From Chitinophaga pinensis (GTDB lineage Bacteria; Bacteroidota; Bacteroidia; 2-12-FULL-35-15): a DNA stretch of 38,939 nucleotides. A model generated the notes under the pieces. The model ran no database searches and was not told where the DNA came from. It saw only the letters and a program-made list of their open reading frames with translations. The stretch spans positions 1-38,939 of the forward strand of contig CAMBDK010000017.1 in assembly GCA_945865315.1 (NCBI GenBank), read 5' to 3'. Positions 1-7,964 of the stretch are shown here, in pieces (positions within the stretch are counted from its first letter, which is position 1; every line of letters begins with the position of its first letter). The position numbers and the translations under genes are program-made.

Positions 1-284
1 CAATGTAGTTTAAATAGATAAAATCTAATATTATAACAATTTCACTTATTAGTGTGGCCCTTTTACACACATATACTTGGGGCACGAAGGCCCGTTTTGA
101 GTCTACTGTTAAACTTTCTCCCAAAGCCCTCCCCTACCCCTTTGCTTATTGTTTTCGGCAATACATTCACTAATCCTTGTTTTATATTCGTTGAGACATT
201 ATACTTGTGGCAAAAAATATTTAGTGAACCTTGCTGCTACAGAATGATTAGCTAAATAATTTTAGCCGCCTTGGTACAACAAAC
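1..284. other. Intergenic start of window, no supported gene
   Basis: I see no convincing gene here. A 67-codon open frame at 52-255 on the plus strand has no signal, domain or composition that suggests a real protein. The stretch is locally richer in C and G runs than the rest of the intergenic DNA. A short hairpin (GCTAAA, loop TAAT, TTTAGC) lies at about 250-265, just downstream of the lipoprotein gene on the minus strand. Confidence 0.5.
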
Positions 285-707
285 TTAATTAAAAATATGC
301 AATACGTTGCCATCAAATACGGTACGGTACACTTTTAATGGGAATACTGCCGGCCCCTGCGTTATAGAGCCATCATACATCGAAAATGTAGAATGACAGC
401 AAGTGTCAGTAGCTAAAATATTACTAGCATCTACAACTACAGTGGCGCAAGGATCACTTGATTGATAGGTACAATTGCGGTCGTAAGCCATAAATTCGGT
501 ATTTGATTTTCTGTAAATCAATATCCCTCTTACACCGCCTGTATAATATAACCATCCGCCAATGCCATTTAAATTTATAAAGCTTGGATTATTTGTATAC
601 AAATAAATATCTACCGAAACATTAGGAACTCCCTGATCGCTATCCTTTTTGCATCCTATTAACCATAATATAAGCAAGCAGCTAATTAAAAACAAGTAAT
701 TTTTCAT
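285..707 (-). CDS. Rieske-fold-like lipoprotein with altered cluster residues
   Basis: A 140-residue exported lipoprotein. Residues 1-18 are a hydrophobic signal ending in the lipobox LIGC, so Cys19 is the likely lipidated residue. The C-terminal part resembles the Rieske [2Fe-2S] fold, with the typical ending DGSITQGPAVFPLKVY at about 112-127. The metal-binding boxes are unusual: box 1 is Cys79-Thr-Tyr81, where a classical Rieske protein has Cys-x-His, and box 2 is Cys103-Cys104-His105-Ser-Thr-Phe. Cys87 is extra. Similar small lipoproteins are, to my knowledge, common and uncharacterised in Bacteroidota. Whether this one binds a cluster or uses disulfides cannot be told from sequence. It stands alone, with no redox operon around it. 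I am confident in the lipoprotein call and moderately so in the fold. Confidence 0.75.
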   Translation of the reverse strand: MKNYLFLISCLLILWLIGCKKDSDQGVPNVSVDIYLYTNNPSFINLNGIGGWLYYTGGVRGILIYRKSNTEFMAYDRNCTYQSSDPCATVVVDASNILATDTCCHSTFSMYDGSITQGPAVFPLKVYRTVFDGNVLHIFN

Positions 708-942
708 TTGAGGGCTTATATATTAATTTGAAGGAGTATATTTAATTTAATAGAATCAATTTTTACATTACGATAGATTATAAATTTTTTAAAAATTAAA
801 TTTCAAAAACATTATTTGTCAAATTAAGTGGCATTTTTTAAAGGAATAACATTCAGAAAATAAAAGATATTAGGATATTGATTAATTAAATTTTTCACTA
901 AGAGTAGAATAAAGCATCAATTATACAGATGAAAAAAATTAT
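708..942. other. AT-rich intergenic region between divergent genes
   Basis: This stretch separates the minus-strand lipoprotein gene from the plus-strand basic protein gene. I found no open frame, no structured RNA and no clear promoter for the lipoprotein. The promoter for the plus-strand gene lies just to the right. Confidence 0.5.
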
Positions 943-975
943 TTTGTATAAATTATTACAAAGTATTTATATTTG
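943..975 (+). promoter_or_regulatory. Bacteroidota-type promoter for the small basic protein gene
   Basis: TTTG at 943-946 and TATATTTG at 968-975 fit the Bacteroidota -33/-7 pattern (TTTG and TAnnTTTG), with a 21-bp spacer. Transcription would start near 982, giving a leader of roughly 65 nt before the ATG at 1048. Inferred from motif match only. Confidence 0.45.
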
Positions 976-1047
976 AAAATAATAAAAAGGCATTAACAGC
1001 AATAAAATATTAAAACAAATATAAGAACAACTATTATAAAATTGATT

Positions 1048-1365
1048 ATGCAAAAAAAAATAAAAATAATAATTTTATTACTTATCTGTTTCTTTCCCTT
1101 TTTAATAGCTGCTCAGGAAGCGAAGCCAGAACAAGATAAAGCACCAGCCTCCTCTCGCATGCAACGAAAGAAAGCAAAACAAAAATGGAAAGAGAATCGT
1201 ATTAATGAAAAGGCTCAGGCAAAAGGGTTAAAAGATTATCATAAAAAGTTACAGACAAAAAAAACAAACAAAAGGATGCGCAAACAAAAGCGCAAATCGG
1301 AAAAGTTGAGAACAAACAAAAAAGAGTTTTTTATTATAAGGTGGTTAAAATATGGCCGCCATTAA
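1048..1365 (+). CDS. Small, very basic exported protein of unknown function
   Basis: A 105-residue protein. I chose the ATG at 1048 over the in-frame TTG at 1042 because it gives a standard signal peptide: a lysine-rich start, a hydrophobic run, then a likely cleavage site after IAAQ near residue 22. The mature part is almost entirely charged, rich in Lys, Arg and Gln, with no hydrophobic core except FFIIRWL near the end. It probably has little stable fold or binds something acidic such as nucleic acid or polyanionic surface glycan, but this is only an inference. I know of similar Lys/Arg-rich exported peptides in Bacteroidota without assigned function. It converges on lepA, with the two stop codons only 13 bp apart. 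Confidence 0.65.
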   Translation: MQKKIKIIILLLICFFPFLIAAQEAKPEQDKAPASSRMQRKKAKQKWKENRINEKAQAKGLKDYHKKLQTKKTNKRMRKQKRKSEKLRTNKKEFFIIRWLKYGRH

Positions 1366-1378
1366 AATTATAATTCAT

Positions 1379-3169
1379 TTAATCATTGAGTTTCAGAACA
1401 GCCATAAATGCGCTTTGAGGAATTTCAACACTACCTACAGACCGCATGCGTTTTTTGCCTTCTTTTTGTTTTTCTAGAAGCTTGCGTTTACGTGAAATAT
1501 CCCCACCATAACATTTGGCAGTAACGTCTTTACGCATTGCTTTTATTGTTTCTCGTGCTATAACTTTAGCCCCTATTGCTGCTTGGATAGGGATTTCAAA
1601 TTGCTGACGAGGGATTAATTCTTTTAGTTTCTCACACATTTTCTTACCAAATTCATAAGCATTATCACGATGTATAAGTGAAGAAAGTGCATCTACAGGT
1701 TCGGCATTAAGTAAAATATCCAATTTCACTAGATAGCTTTGACGGTAATCTAATGGCTGATAGTCAAAAGAAGCATAGCCTTTGGAAATTGTTTTCAGGC
1801 GATCGTAAAAGTCAAAAACAATTTCACCCAATGGCATATCAAACATTAATTCAACACGATCGGTAGTTAAATATACTTGATTTGTTAAAATACCTCTTTT
1901 GCCAATACACAATGTCATGATGTTACCAACAAATTCGGACTTAGTAATTATCTGAGCTTTTATATAAGGCTCCTCTACCCTATCTAGCCTGCTCGGATCG
2001 GGCAAATCCGAAGGATTATTTACTACCAATAATTCTTCTTTTGAAGTATATGCATGGTACGATACATTGGGAACAGTAGTAATAACAGTCATATTAAACT
2101 CACGATCTAATCGTTCCTGTATTATTTCCATGTGCAACATGCCTAGGAATCCACATCGGAAACCAAAACCTAAAGCGGCCGATGATTCTGGCTCCCATGT
2201 TAATGATGCATCATTTAATTGGAGCTTTTCCATAGAATACCGCAACTCTTCAAAATCTTCTGTATCAACAGGGTAAATACCGGCAAACACCATTGGTTTT
2301 ACATCTTCAAAACCTTTAATAGCAGCCAAAGAGGGTCTATGGAAACTGGTTATTGTATCACCAACTTTTACTTCACGGGCATCTTTTATTCCAGAAATAA
2401 TATAACCTACATCGCCTGTTTTAATTTCGTTACGAGGTTCTTGTTTTAATCTTAAAACTCCAATTTCATCAGCATTATACTCTTTGTTGGTAGCCACAAA
2501 TTTAACTTTTTCACCTTTTTTTATGGATCCATTTTGTATTTTAAAATAAGCAATAATTCCCCTGAAAGAATTATAAACAGAATCAAAAATCAATGCCTGT
2601 AGTGGTTTATCAGGATCCCCCTTAGGAGCAGGAACACGATCAATAATGGCACTTAAAATATCATAAACCCCCATACCAGTTTTGCCTGAAGCCGATATAA
2701 TCTCCTCTCGTTCGCAGCCTAATAGTTCTACAATTTGATCTTTAACAGCTTCTGGTTCGGCACTCGGTAAATCAATTTTATTTAATACAGGAATTATTTC
2801 CAAATTATTACCTAATGCCAGGTAAAGGTTAGAAATAGTTTGTGCTTGAATCCCTTGTGCGGCATCTACAATTAATAAGGCTCCTTCACAAGCAGCTATA
2901 GAACGGGACACTTCATAAGAAAAATCTACATGGCCAGGAGTATCAATTAAATTTAAAACATATTTTTTTCCCTGGTATTCATAATCCATTTGTATGGCAT
3001 GACTTTTAATTGTAATGCCTCGCTCCTTTTCCAGCTCCATATCATCCAATACTTGCGCCTGCATATCCCGCTTATTTATTGTATTGGTATATTCCAACAA
3101 TCGGTCGGCAAGCGTACTTTTCCCGTGATCAATGTGGGCAATTATGCAAAAATTTCTGATATTATTCAT
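1379..3169 (-). CDS. lepA: Elongation factor 4 (LepA), ribosome-bound GTPase
   Basis: A full-length LepA/EF4 of 596 residues, close to the family norm. This translational GTPase binds the ribosome and affects back-translocation and ribosome assembly. The N-terminal G domain shows the P-loop AHIDHGKST (about residues 11-19), the switch motif RGITI near 50, DTPGH near 76, and NKID near 130. Beta-barrel domain 2 and EF-G-like domains III and V follow ([22 protein letters not shown] lies in the middle part). The LepA-specific C-terminal domain holds [19 protein letters not shown] near 560-578. It appears to be a single-gene unit: the next gene upstream is aroQ, about 600 bp away across two repeat copies. 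Confidence 0.98.
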   Translation of the reverse strand: MNNIRNFCIIAHIDHGKSTLADRLLEYTNTINKRDMQAQVLDDMELEKERGITIKSHAIQMDYEYQGKKYVLNLIDTPGHVDFSYEVSRSIAACEGALLIVDAAQGIQAQTISNLYLALGNNLEIIPVLNKIDLPSAEPEAVKDQIVELLGCEREEIISASGKTGMGVYDILSAIIDRVPAPKGDPDKPLQALIFDSVYNSFRGIIAYFKIQNGSIKKGEKVKFVATNKEYNADEIGVLRLKQEPRNEIKTGDVGYIISGIKDAREVKVGDTITSFHRPSLAAIKGFEDVKPMVFAGIYPVDTEDFEELRYSMEKLQLNDASLTWEPESSAALGFGFRCGFLGMLHMEIIQERLDREFNMTVITTVPNVSYHAYTSKEELLVVNNPSDLPDPSRLDRVEEPYIKAQIITKSEFVGNIMTLCIGKRGILTNQVYLTTDRVELMFDMPLGEIVFDFYDRLKTISKGYASFDYQPLDYRQSYLVKLDILLNAEPVDALSSLIHRDNAYEFGKKMCEKLKELIPRQQFEIPIQAAIGAKVIARETIKAMRKDVTAKCYGGDISRKRKLLEKQKEGKKRMRSVGSVEIPQSAFMAVLKLND

Positions 3170-3208
3170 TCTCTGTCTTTAAATGGATTCCCTATTAAAA
3201 AAGGATTG

Positions 3209-3216
3209 CAAATTTA
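3209..3216 (-). promoter_or_regulatory. Candidate -7 box of the lepA promoter
   Basis: Read on the minus strand this is TAAATTTG, matching the Bacteroidota -7 consensus TAnnTTTG. A weak -33 element, TTCG, lies 19 bp further upstream. The start of transcription would fall near 3200, about 30 nt before the lepA ATG at 3169. Confidence 0.4.
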
Positions 3217-3253
3217 CTAATAATAAACGAATTAACGAATTATACCAATTCTC

Positions 3254-3448
3254 TAAAAACAGATGATTTCATTATTTTTAAAAAACATCCTAATGAAAAC
3301 GCGCGTGAGGAAGGTACAAAAGCGATGCAGGGTTGCAGGTGGGGAAGAATCGTTTGTTCTTGATTTTTTGTTTCTTTTGTATAAAGACAAAAGAAAAACA
3401 CACAGTTTTTAAACAATTTAATTTGCAGTTTTATATCGAAAACTTCAC
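3254..3448 (+). repeat. MITE-like dispersed element, copy 1 (left end missing)
   Basis: This copy matches copy 2 from the motif TAAAAACAGATG onward and ends in CTTCAC at 3448, but lacks about the first 41 bp of the element. It keeps hairpin 2: TTTCTTTTGT, loop ATAAAG, ACAAAAGAAA. The left arm of hairpin 1 has drifted (GGTACAAAAG rather than GAACAAAAG). It shares this drift with copy 2, so the two belong to one subfamily. It is followed by TTA, which is also the left flank of copy 2. Confidence 0.85.
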
Positions 3449-3451
3449 TTA

Positions 3452-3710
3452 GTAAAGCTTTCAAAATAATTTCGACAAAACACATATATAAATAAAAACA
3501 GATGGTTTCATTATTTTAAAAAAACATATTAATGAAAACGCGCGTGAGGAAGGTGCAAAAGCGATGCAGGGTTGCAGGTGGGGAGGAATCGTTTGTTCTT
3601 GGTTTTTTGTTTCTGAAGCCTGCCCTGAGCTTGTCGAAGGGTATCAAGACAAAAGAAAAAAACACAGTTTTTAAACAATTTAATTTGCAGTGTTATATCG
3701 AAAACTTCAC
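3452..3710 (+). repeat. MITE-like dispersed element, copy 2 (full length, with internal replacement)
   Basis: Full element from GTAAAGC to CTTCAC, flanked by an exact TTA direct repeat (3449-3451 and 3711-3713). At 259 bp it is 20 bp longer than copies 3 and 4. The extra length comes from a short motif, CCCTGAGCTTGTCGAAGGG (3623-3641), that replaces the 5' arm of hairpin 2. The open frame at 3532-3714 runs through the element and I do not treat it as a gene. Confidence 0.88.
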
Positions 3711-3781
3711 TTAGGCATTGTTAAAAAAAAACTAATACATTATTGTTCTTTATGAAACAACATAAAACAGACATAAAAAAA

Positions 3782-4198
3782 TCACAACAAAAAACTCTCT
3801 ATAGCCAATCTGTAAGATTCCAGACCAAAGCCACAAATAGAACCCTTACATTTTGGCGCTATTAAGGAGGTGTGACGAAAATCTTCTCTCGCGTAAATGT
3901 TTGAAATATGAACCTCAATAACAGGTGTGGTAATGGCTGCAATTGCATCCAGCAATGAAACGGAAGTGTGAGTATATCCTCCTGCATTAATAATTATCCC
4001 TTCATAGCTAAAACCACATTCATGAAGTTTATTAATTAGTTCTCCTTCTATGTTACTCTGAAAATAGCTTAATTCAACAACTTCGAATTTGCTTTGTAAT
4101 GATTTAAAATACGAATCAAAAGTCTGATTACCATAAACAGAAGTTTCACGCGTACCAAGTAAATTAAGGTTAGGGCCATTAATTATTAATATTTTCAT
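3782..4198 (-). CDS. aroQ: Type II 3-dehydroquinate dehydratase
   Basis: A 138-residue enzyme that removes water from 3-dehydroquinate in the shikimate pathway to aromatic amino acids. The N-terminus shows the family signature INGPNLNLLGTRE (about 6-18), with the catalytic Tyr at position 22. The motif NAGGYTHTSVSLLDA (near 71-85) holds substrate-binding residues, and VHISNIYAREDFRH (near 95-109) holds the active-site His and Arg. The short length and flavodoxin-like pattern are typical of the dodecameric type II class and distinguish it from type I AroD. The gene is divergent from xerD, 189 bp away, an arrangement I recall from other Bacteroidota. Confidence 0.96.
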   Translation of the reverse strand: MKILIINGPNLNLLGTRETSVYGNQTFDSYFKSLQSKFEVVELSYFQSNIEGELINKLHECGFSYEGIIINAGGYTHTSVSLLDAIAAITTPVIEVHISNIYAREDFRHTSLIAPKCKGSICGFGLESYRLAIESFLL

Positions 4199-4328
4199 AG
4201 CAACTAGTATTTCTATTCGAACAGAATTAAATTAAATAAAAAGATACAAAACCTTATATTTAAAAGGTTACGAGATATCTCCATTTTTTCTTAAAGGCGG
4301 CTCAATATATTTTTAATTAAAAAGTTTG

Positions 4329-4336
4329 TACTTTTG
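4329..4336 (+). promoter_or_regulatory. Candidate -7 box of the xerD promoter
   Basis: TACTTTTG fits TAnnTTTG. No good -33 element is visible at the usual distance. Transcription would begin near 4342, giving a leader of about 46 nt to the ATG at 4388. Confidence 0.35.
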
Positions 4337-4387
4337 TATGTGTAAAGATAAACCAAAATTTGAATTTCTAATTTTACAAACAAAATA

Positions 4388-5290
4388 ATGAATTGGGAAA
4401 TTTACAAAGGCGGTTTTAAGTCATTTCTGATACTGGAAAAGTCCTTATCAAAAAACTCAATTGAAGCCTATTTAAGAGATGTAAATAAGCTAATACAATT
4501 TCTTGAAAATAAACAATACACCCTACATCCTAAAGACTTACAATTAAAACATTTACAAGAATTTATAAAATGGATTAATGATTTAGGGATGAGCGCCAGT
4601 TCACAAGCCAGAGTAATTAGCGGTATAAAAGGATTTTACAAATACTTATTATTGGAAAATGTACTAGACAGCGATCCAACATTATTGCTAGAATCGCCCA
4701 AGTTAGGCCGTAAGTTGCCTGATATATTAAGTATTGAAGATATAAATAAAATAATTAATATAATTGATTTAAGCAAACCCGAAAGCCAACGTAATAAAGC
4801 AATGCTTGAAACGCTTTACAGTTGTGGATTGAGAGTTAGCGAATTGATAGAATTAAAAATTTCAAATTTATATTTAAAAGATGGATTTATAAAAGTAATT
4901 GGGAAAGGCAATAAGGAAAGGCTAGTGCCTATTGGAAATGCTGCTGTAAAAGAAATTTTAATTTATAAAAACGAGCTGCGTTGTCGTAATATTATAAAAA
5001 ATGATCATCAAGATTATTTATTTTTAAATAGTCGAGGATCCAAATTATCGCGGGTAATGATATTTATTATATTAAAAAACTTAGTTCGTAAAACTGGATT
5101 AAAAAAGAAAATTAGTCCACACTCGTTCCGCCATTCATTTGCAACTCACTTAATTGAGGGGGGGGCTGATTTACGTGCCGTTCAAGAAATGCTTGGACAT
5201 GAGTCTATCACTACAACTGAAATATACACCCACCTGGATAGGGATTATTTACGACAAACAATTATTCAATACCACCCTAGATCAAAATAA
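4388..5290 (+). CDS. xerD: Site-specific tyrosine recombinase XerD
   Basis: A 300-residue tyrosine recombinase that resolves chromosome dimers at dif, normally with XerC or a second Xer protein. The N-terminal SAM-like DNA-binding domain covers about residues 1-90. The catalytic domain carries the full set of active residues: Arg149 (SCGLRVSEL), Lys173 (GKGNKERLVP), His245 and Arg248 (HSFRHSFATHL), His271 (LGHESI) and the nucleophile Tyr280 (TEIYTHL). Length and spacing are normal for XerD rather than for a phage integrase, and no attachment sites or phage genes lie nearby. The stop codon TAA (5288-5290) is also the left 3-bp direct repeat of element copy 3, so the element begins at the base after this gene. 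Confidence 0.93.
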   Translation: MNWEIYKGGFKSFLILEKSLSKNSIEAYLRDVNKLIQFLENKQYTLHPKDLQLKHLQEFIKWINDLGMSASSQARVISGIKGFYKYLLLENVLDSDPTLLLESPKLGRKLPDILSIEDINKIINIIDLSKPESQRNKAMLETLYSCGLRVSELIELKISNLYLKDGFIKVIGKGNKERLVPIGNAAVKEILIYKNELRCRNIIKNDHQDYLFLNSRGSKLSRVMIFIILKNLVRKTGLKKKISPHSFRHSFATHLIEGGADLRAVQEMLGHESITTTEIYTHLDRDYLRQTIIQYHPRSK

Positions 5291-5529
5291 GTTAAGCTTT
5301 CAAAATAATTTCGACAAAACAGATACATTAATAAAAACAAATGATTCCATTTTTTTTGCAAAAAACATCCTTATGAAAACGCGATTGAGGAATGAACAAA
5401 AGCGATGCAATGTTGCAGGTGTGGAGGAGTCGTTTTTTCTTGATTTTTTGTTTCTTTTGTAGCAAGACAAAAGAAAAACAGACGGTTTTTGAACCATTTA
5501 ATTTGCGGCATTTATTTCGAAAACTTCAC
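5291..5529 (+). repeat. MITE-like dispersed element, copy 3, abutting the xerD stop
   Basis: A 239-bp full-length copy from GTTAAGC to CTTCAC. Its outer 28 bases match each other as an inverted repeat at 21 of 28 positions. It is flanked by an exact TAA repeat, 5288-5290 (the xerD stop codon) and 5530-5532. Hairpin 2 is intact (TTTCTTTTGT, loop AGCAAG, ACAAAAGAAA). Hairpin 1 is weaker than in copies 4 and 5. Confidence 0.9.
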
Positions 5530-5532
5530 TAA

Positions 5533-5774
5533 GTTACTAATTATTGATTCAAAAAATATATCTATGAACTTATTAAAATGGAATAAAGAAATGGAGGGGA
5601 TTATTATTTTTATTATTTTAGTAATTAAAAATATTATCAATTAATTTTCACACAAAATGGTTTCTACTCTGTTTGCAATATTTTAGAATTTTAAAAACAC
5701 TACAAAAAGCTATCATTAACAAGTAAATAATTTACAGACGAACAAAATATAAAACCACTGAAAAAGAACAAATT
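5533..5774. other. AT-rich intergenic region
   Basis: About 240 bp between element copy 3 and the HEAT-like gene. A 26-codon hydrophobic open frame at 5564-5644 is the only coding-like item, and I do not regard it as supported. No clear promoter was seen for the downstream gene. Confidence 0.4.
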
Positions 5775-6287
5775 ATGGAAGAATCAGATGATTTTAAAAA
5801 ATACTTTAATTCAGAAAAATATTTTACGAAAATTTTAGGAAATGATACGGATGAAAACCTATTAGATGTTGGCGAAAGTAAAATTTCAAATCTCATTTCC
5901 CTCTTAACCGACCCAATAAATAAGTCCTTTAAGGAGCTTACACTATTAACATTAAAAAAGGAAAAGTCGGAAGGTATACTTTTATTATCAATTGCAAGCC
6001 CTAAGGCAAAAAATATAAGACATATGCTTATTGCGGCCTGCTGGGAATCAGAGATAAATTTCACGCGCTATTTCCCGTTTTTCATCCTTTTAGCAATAGA
6101 TACCGACTATATGGTTTCCTTAGAGGCTATAACAGTTATTTCGAGTATGGAAGGGCCCTTTAATAAGGTGGAGGTTCAAGAAGCGATAAAAAAAGTGAAA
6201 ATTGCCAGAGATAATAGTACCAGTGAAAGAATTGTTTTATTGAACGATTTATTAGATACTTTGAGCCAATTAGAAACAGAGAAATAA
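5775..6287 (+). CDS. HEAT-repeat-like cytoplasmic protein of unknown function
   Basis: A 170-residue, mostly alpha-helical protein with no signal peptide or membrane segment. Paired amphipathic helices, for example AKNIRHMLIAACWESEINF (about 79-97) followed by FFILLAIDTDYMVSLEAITVI (about 102-122), resemble HEAT-like repeats. HEAT proteins usually serve as protein-binding scaffolds, but no partner is evident here. The gene is monocistronic and is closed by a strong hairpin terminator at 6358-6395. I recognise related proteins as conserved hypotheticals in Bacteroidota and cannot assign a function. Confidence 0.75.
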   Translation: MEESDDFKKYFNSEKYFTKILGNDTDENLLDVGESKISNLISLLTDPINKSFKELTLLTLKKEKSEGILLLSIASPKAKNIRHMLIAACWESEINFTRYFPFFILLAIDTDYMVSLEAITVISSMEGPFNKVEVQEAIKKVKIARDNSTSERIVLLNDLLDTLSQLETEK

Positions 6288-6357
6288 TTAAAAATACAAA
6301 ACTATATTTTGCACTATCACGCAAAAAGCCATTAAAATATGCTGAAGTGGGTATAAT

Positions 6358-6395
6358 AAAAAAGCTAATTGAAAGTCGCTTCAATTAGCTTTTTT
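6358..6395. terminator. Strong bidirectional hairpin terminator
   Basis: A perfect 16-bp stem: AAAAAAGCTAATTGAA (6358-6373), loop AGTCGC, TTCAATTAGCTTTTTT (6380-6395). Each strand ends in a T run, so it can stop transcripts from both the HEAT-like gene on the left and the PLP enzyme gene converging from the right. Confidence 0.85.
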
Positions 6396-6548
6396 ATGAT
6401 AATATTAGAGGATTTCTAAAAAATATAATTAAAATTTTACAAAAAAAGACTTCTTCTTTTATTGGTTTCTATATTAAAATTAATCTATTAAAATTATCAT
6501 ATCCATAATTAATGCTATCCAATGGAATCGGCAAATTATGATTAATAT

Positions 6549-7799
6549 TTAATTTTTTTCAATTGCTTGTTTAATATCATAAATAATGTCTTCATAATGC
6601 TCTACTCCTATCGACAGTCTAATCATTTTACTTGTTATATGTAATTTTTGTTTTAACTTAACATCCACATCCACATGGGTCATAGTTGCAGGATGTTCGG
6701 CTAAACTTTCAGTACTGCCTAAGCTCACAGCAAGTTTAATAAGTTTTAGGGAGTTTAAAAACTTGAATGCTTCATTTTCACCACCCTTCACATCAAATGA
6801 AATCATTCCTCCATTTGTTAAACATTGACGTTTTTTAATATTAAATTGTTCCGTATCTTTTTCCGTAATATTGCCGAGAAAATAAACTTTTTCAACCGAT
6901 GCGTGGTTGTTTAAAAAATCGGCCACTTTATTAGCATTAAATGCTTGAATATCCATTCTTGCTTTTAAGGTTTCTAAACTACGCAGTAATAACCATCCCG
7001 TATTTGGGCTAGCCATATTTCCAAGAAATGTTCTTAAGCCTTTCACACGACTAATCAATTCTTTGGAACCTAGGCATGCGCCAGCAATAACATCGCTGTG
7101 TCCACCAATATATTTTGTTGCAGAATATAAAACTAAATCCGCACCATGCATAAGTGGGTGCTGCCATAGCGGCCCCATATAGGTATTGTCAACAGCTAAA
7201 TAAATTTCTTTTTCTGGTGATGAAAAATGTTTTGCAATTTCTTTACAACAGTTAATATCAATTAAATCATTCGTTGGGTTTGCCGGAGTTTCGATATAAA
7301 CAAGACTTAATTTATCAGCTATTCCTGTTTTATTGATTAAATCAATTATCTCCTCCTTGGATTGGCCCACATAAAATTCTACAACATTAATATTAAATTT
7401 AGGTAATATTTTTTTTATAAAATGATCACTGCCGCCATACAGAGGACTGCTGATGAGAAGCAAATCGCCGGGTTTTAAAAACTCCAATAAAACAGTTGAT
7501 ATTGCCGACATGCCACTTTCAAAAACAGCACACTCCTCAGCTTCATCCCAAAGGGTAAGCCGATTTTCTAAAATCTCAAGGTCGGGATTGTTGATGCGGC
7601 TATAAATTAATCCTAACTCTTCGCCTTCCTTTTTTTGTCTTAGTCCATAAGCAACTTCAAAAAACGCTTTCCCCTCTTCGGCACTTTTAAATACAAAGGT
7701 TGAGGTTTGAAATATAGGACATTTTATTGCACCTTCTGACAGTTCTGGCTTATAACCATATGACATCATCAAGCTTTCGGGTTTCATTTTTCTTTCCAT
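6549..7799 (-). CDS. Cys/Met metabolism PLP enzyme (cystathionine gamma-synthase / methionine gamma-lyase family)
   Basis: A 416-residue PLP-dependent enzyme of the Cys/Met family, which handles cystathionine, methionine, homocysteine or O-acyl-homoserine. The Schiff-base lysine is Lys229 in SATKYIGGHSD. Asp204 (VDNTYMGP) contacts the PLP nitrogen, and Tyr67/Arg69 (IYSRINNP) bind the phosphate from the neighbouring subunit. The segment ESGMSAIS (94-101) and the ending SIGVEHYEDII are family signatures. The N-terminus, with GYKPELSEGAIKCPIFQTST, matches a subgroup usually annotated only as cystathionine gamma-synthase family, often alongside methionine gamma-lyases. The exact reaction cannot be fixed from sequence. 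No sulfur-metabolism genes are adjacent, and the leader shows no SAM riboswitch that I can recognise. ATG at 7799 or 7787 are both possible starts. Confidence 0.88.
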   Translation of the reverse strand: MERKMKPESLMMSYGYKPELSEGAIKCPIFQTSTFVFKSAEEGKAFFEVAYGLRQKKEGEELGLIYSRINNPDLEILENRLTLWDEAEECAVFESGMSAISTVLLEFLKPGDLLLISSPLYGGSDHFIKKILPKFNINVVEFYVGQSKEEIIDLINKTGIADKLSLVYIETPANPTNDLIDINCCKEIAKHFSSPEKEIYLAVDNTYMGPLWQHPLMHGADLVLYSATKYIGGHSDVIAGACLGSKELISRVKGLRTFLGNMASPNTGWLLLRSLETLKARMDIQAFNANKVADFLNNHASVEKVYFLGNITEKDTEQFNIKKRQCLTNGGMISFDVKGGENEAFKFLNSLKLIKLAVSLGSTESLAEHPATMTHVDVDVKLKQKLHITSKMIRLSIGVEHYEDIIYDIKQAIEKN

Positions 7800-7964
7800 A
7801 AAAATTTTATCTTTTTTTATATTTATTTCGTAAAATTTATTTTATCTATTTCTTTAAAGGAATAAAAAAAAGAATTAGAACAGCATTATTTCCTTTTTAA
7901 CAAAATTAATAATTATACATTATTTATAAATCTTTCTAAAAATCATTAATTTATGACAACAAAA

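Noticed and set aside
52-255. 67-codon open frame at the left edge
   Set aside because: No signal, domain or likely promoter. The composition is low in typical protein features and the region looks intergenic.
3308-3430. Conserved short frame beginning MKTRVRK within the element copies
   Set aside because: The copies differ by few indels, so the frame stays open by default. Copy 4 has an early stop and copy 3 stops earlier than copies 1 and 5. The hairpin arms explain the conservation better than coding does.
4388-5290. XerD-like protein as integrase of a genomic island
   Set aside because: Length and motifs fit chromosomal XerD. No attachment-site repeats, tRNA or cargo genes are near; the adjacent repeat is the unrelated dispersed element.
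5564-5644. 26-codon hydrophobic frame between element copy 3 and the HEAT-like gene
   Set aside because: Ile/Phe/Leu/Asn-rich frames are expected by chance in AT-rich DNA. No promoter and no second line of support.
7800-7964. Possible SAM riboswitch before the PLP sulfur enzyme
   Set aside because: The leader is simple AT-rich sequence with none of the conserved SAM riboswitch helices or motifs that I could recognise.
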